Positions 6,011-6,783 of a stretch of 6,783 bases of DNA are shown one piece after another. Made by a program: the position numbers and the translations under genes. The notes beneath the pieces were generated by a model. It worked only from the letters and a program-made list of their open reading frames with translations, ran no database searches and was not told the origin of the DNA. Positions within the stretch are counted from its first letter, which is position 1. Each line of letters opens with the position of its first letter. Source of the stretch: a bacterium (GTDB lineage: Bacteria; Patescibacteriota; Minisyncoccia; Phycocordibacterales; Phycocordibacteraceae); contig JAJZRH010000029.1 in NCBI GenBank assembly GCA_021802795.1, positions 1 through 6,783 on the forward strand, given 5' to 3'.

Positions 6011-6061
6011 CCTCTTGACCAAGACCTGGTATTCAATGTGAACAATCTTTTGTAGATTTTC

Positions 6062-6137
6062 TGGAGCCGAGAGTCGGAATCGAACCGACGACCTGCTCAT
6101 TACAAGTGAGCTGCTCTACCAACTGAGCTATCTCGGC
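6062..6137 (-). tRNA. tRNA-Thr (anticodon UGU)
   Basis: This is a full cloverleaf of 76 nt including an encoded CCA. Acceptor stem GCCGAGA pairs with TCTCGGC; the D arm is GCTC AGTTGGTA GAGC; the anticodon stem GCTCA/TGAGC encloses loop CTTGTAA, giving anticodon TGT (plus-strand positions 6102-6104), which reads ACA and other ACN threonine codons. The variable loop is AGGTC, and the T arm is GTCGG TTCGATT CCGAC. The discriminator base is U, followed by CCA (6064-6062). All stems are perfectly paired, so it should be functional. It is the likely upstream neighbour of the HNH gene on the same strand, 67 nt away. Confidence 0.96.
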
Positions 6138-6147
6138 GAATGAGAGA

Positions 6148-6177
6148 GTACAAGAAAAGTATCATATTTTCTTGTAC
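6148..6177. repeat. Perfect 11-bp inverted repeat upstream of tRNA-Thr
   Basis: GTACAAGAAAA (6148-6158) and TTTTCTTGTAC (6167-6177) are exact reverse complements around an 8-nt spacer. The dyad ends 10 nt upstream of the tRNA 5' end, and its spacer carries the putative -10 of the tRNA promoter. It could be an operator over that promoter, a hairpin ending the transcript of the gene at 6243-6665, or a footprint of a mobile element. The stem is AT-rich and has no T-tract of its own beyond the arm, so a classic terminator is not convincing. Confidence 0.7.
6161..6166 (-). promoter_or_regulatory. Possible -10 element of the tRNA-Thr promoter
   Basis: On the minus strand this reads TATGAT, one mismatch from TATAAT. 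A start about 7 nt further on would give a 5' leader of roughly 17 nt before the tRNA, a normal size for RNase P removal. The -35 is not clear. It lies in the spacer of the 11-bp inverted repeat. Confidence 0.4.
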
Positions 6178-6185
6178 GAACGAAC

Positions 6186-6218
6186 GAGCCGAAGACAAGC
6201 TTACTTATCTCGGCAATG
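6186..6218 (-). pseudogene. Possible tRNA-Thr remnant (both ends kept, middle lost)
   Basis: On the minus strand this begins GCCGAGATA, identical to the first 9 nt of the tRNA-Thr, and ends CTTCGGCTC, close to the tRNA 3' end CTCTCGGCTC. On the outer side of the 5' end, TCATT also matches the tRNA flank apart from one missing base. The piece is 33 nt against about 80 for the matching stretch of the intact gene (6064-6143). It could be the scar of a duplicated tRNA after an internal deletion, or a chance tRNA-like hairpin. Confidence 0.4.
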
Positions 6219-6233
6219 AATGAAGAATGCAGA

Positions 6234-6248
6234 TACCCTACCCTACCC
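6234..6248. repeat. Three tandem TACCC pentamers
   Basis: TACCC occurs three times in a row and overlaps the TAG stop of the small membrane protein gene. On the gene's strand it is GGGTA x3, giving three G-triplets. That is one short of an intramolecular G-quadruplex, so a structural role is doubtful. Confidence 0.6.
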
Positions 6249-6665
6249 GAGCGTCGTTTCGTGCACATCAGGCACCTCCGGACGGCTCGCTTTCAAACGA
6301 TCCTTGAAGTCGGAGAGTGTCTTCACGAACGGTCGTGAACTCTCGCGCGGCGTTGTGTCGATATCGTGCCGCGTGCGCAAGTCCCGGACGAGGCGCGTGA
6401 GGACTCGCTCCAGCATGCGCACGGCTTGCAGTGAGAGGTGCACGGTATCATGCCCGATGCGGCTCGCGATGCGGCGCACCTCGTCTCGCGCGAACGCGGC
6501 AAGGTCGACGTGCGCGAAGATGAATTCCACGCGCGCGGCCTGGCGGTCGAGCTGCGCCCGTTCGCCGGCAAAGAAACGGGAACCGCGCCGTTCCTCGTAT
6601 TGCGTAAGCGCGAGAAAACCGACGAGAAGAGCGAGCGAAACGAGGATGAAGATGAGGTAGGCCAC
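6243..6665 (-). CDS. Small single-pass membrane protein of unknown function
   Basis: I cannot assign a function to this 140-residue protein. An N-terminal hydrophobic segment (about 2-20) acts as membrane anchor, followed by a charged stretch (22-45) and a helical region: VEFIFAHVDLAAFARDE (46-62), SLQAVRMLERVLTRLVRDLR (78-97), then a tail FVKTLSDFKDRLKASRPEVPD (113-133, of which FVKTLSDFK is the core). The pattern fits a small conserved family that I associate from memory with Parcubacteria, which is a weak point in favour of the organism assignment. The start is GTG at 6665, 4 nt after the TAG (6670-6672) of the upstream gene, so the two are probably co-transcribed. No Shine-Dalgarno sequence is seen. 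The frame has no interruption, and its GC-rich codons match the neighbouring housekeeping genes. Confidence 0.7.
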   Translation of the reverse strand: MAYLIFILVSLALLVGFLALTQYEERRGSRFFAGERAQLDRQAARVEFIFAHVDLAAFARDEVRRIASRIGHDTVHLSLQAVRMLERVLTRLVRDLRTRHDIDTTPRESSRPFVKTLSDFKDRLKASRPEVPDVHETTLG

Positions 6666-6669
6666 GGCT

Positions 6670-6783
6670 CTAGCGGGCGGAGAGGCGCGCGAAGCGGCTT
6701 ACCTCAACGCGCTCGCCGAACTTCTGCGTCGCCTCGTTGAGGAGGGTGCGCATCGTCTTGGTCTCATCCTTGATGAACGGCTG
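6670..6783 (-). CDS. C-terminal end of an unidentified protein (runs off the right edge)
   Basis: The last 37 residues of a minus-strand gene are visible, ending at TAG 6672-6670. The segment contains DETKTMRTLLNEATQKFGE followed by the tail RVEVSRFARLSAR. The first part looks like one amphipathic helix and the end is basic. No family can be named from this much. Support for coding is the open frame to the edge, GC-rich codon use like its neighbours, and a 4-nt gap to the GTG start of the small membrane protein gene, suggesting one operon. Confidence 0.6.
   Translation of the reverse strand, partial: QPFIKDETKTMRTLLNEATQKFGERVEVSRFARLSAR

Noticed and set aside
5995..6045. TTG-initiated 17-residue N-terminal extension of the HNH protein
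   Set aside because: It would begin upstream of the predicted promoter, and homologous proteins start next to the first zinc finger.
6044..6059. AATCT/AGATT mini-hairpin after the tRNA 3' end as a tRNA terminator
   Set aside because: The stem is only 5 bp of mostly A/T, with no T-tract on the tRNA strand.
5551..6061. Repeat of the tRNA 3' end beyond the HNH gene, as an attachment-site pair
   Set aside because: I looked for a second copy of the tRNA 3' end near 5551-5600 and found none, so a simple att-flanked island is not supported here.

Overview
The window is about 6.8 kb of gene-dense, GC-rich bacterial DNA. Several traits suggest a reduced-genome lineage, most likely Candidate Phyla Radiation / Patescibacteria (Parcubacteria-like). 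Both phenylalanyl-tRNA synthetase subunits are unusually short, genes overlap by 4 nt or sit 4 nt apart, almost no start has a Shine-Dalgarno sequence, and extended -10 promoters lie only 6 to 16 nt upstream of ATG codons. The assignment is inferred from these traits and from remembered family patterns; no database was searched.

Layout from left to right. (1) 1-621, minus: the N-terminal 207 residues of a type II topoisomerase ATPase subunit, probably GyrB, running off the left edge, with an extended -10 promoter at 637-645. (2) 681-3606, minus: a compact operon transcribed pheS, then a HIT-family hydrolase gene, then pheT, with both junctions overlapping as ATGA. PheS lacks the usual N-terminal coiled coil and PheT lacks the usual EMAP-like tRNA-binding insert, so this is a pared-down (alpha-beta)2 PheRS that keeps the catalytic core, the editing domain and the C-terminal anticodon-binding domain. 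(3) 3607-3645: a 39-bp divergent control region with two back-to-back extended -10 elements. (4) 3646-5551, plus: a membrane GT2 glycosyltransferase of the processive type, followed 4 nt later by a membrane-anchored thioredoxin-like protein, closed by an intrinsic terminator overlapping the last codons. (5) 5587-5994, minus: a stand-alone zinc-finger HNH endonuclease gene of clearly lower GC (about 45% by hand count), convergent with the preceding operon and just downstream of a tRNA gene. (6) 6062-6137, minus: tRNA-Thr(UGU) with encoded CCA. Upstream of it lie a perfect 11-bp inverted repeat around the putative tRNA promoter and a 33-bp piece that looks like the two ends of the same tRNA with its middle missing. 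(7) 6243-6783, minus: a small single-pass membrane protein of unknown function behind the C-terminal end of another unidentified protein.

The window mixes housekeeping functions (DNA supercoiling, Phe-tRNA charging, tRNA-Thr), a small cell-surface operon (glycan synthesis plus thiol chemistry) and one probable mobile or laterally acquired gene (HNH). I see no CRISPR array, insertion sequence or toxin-antitoxin pair. The most interesting signals are the paired domain losses in PheRS with a HIT enzyme embedded between its subunits, the shared near-leaderless promoter layout, and the tRNA-Thr neighbourhood.
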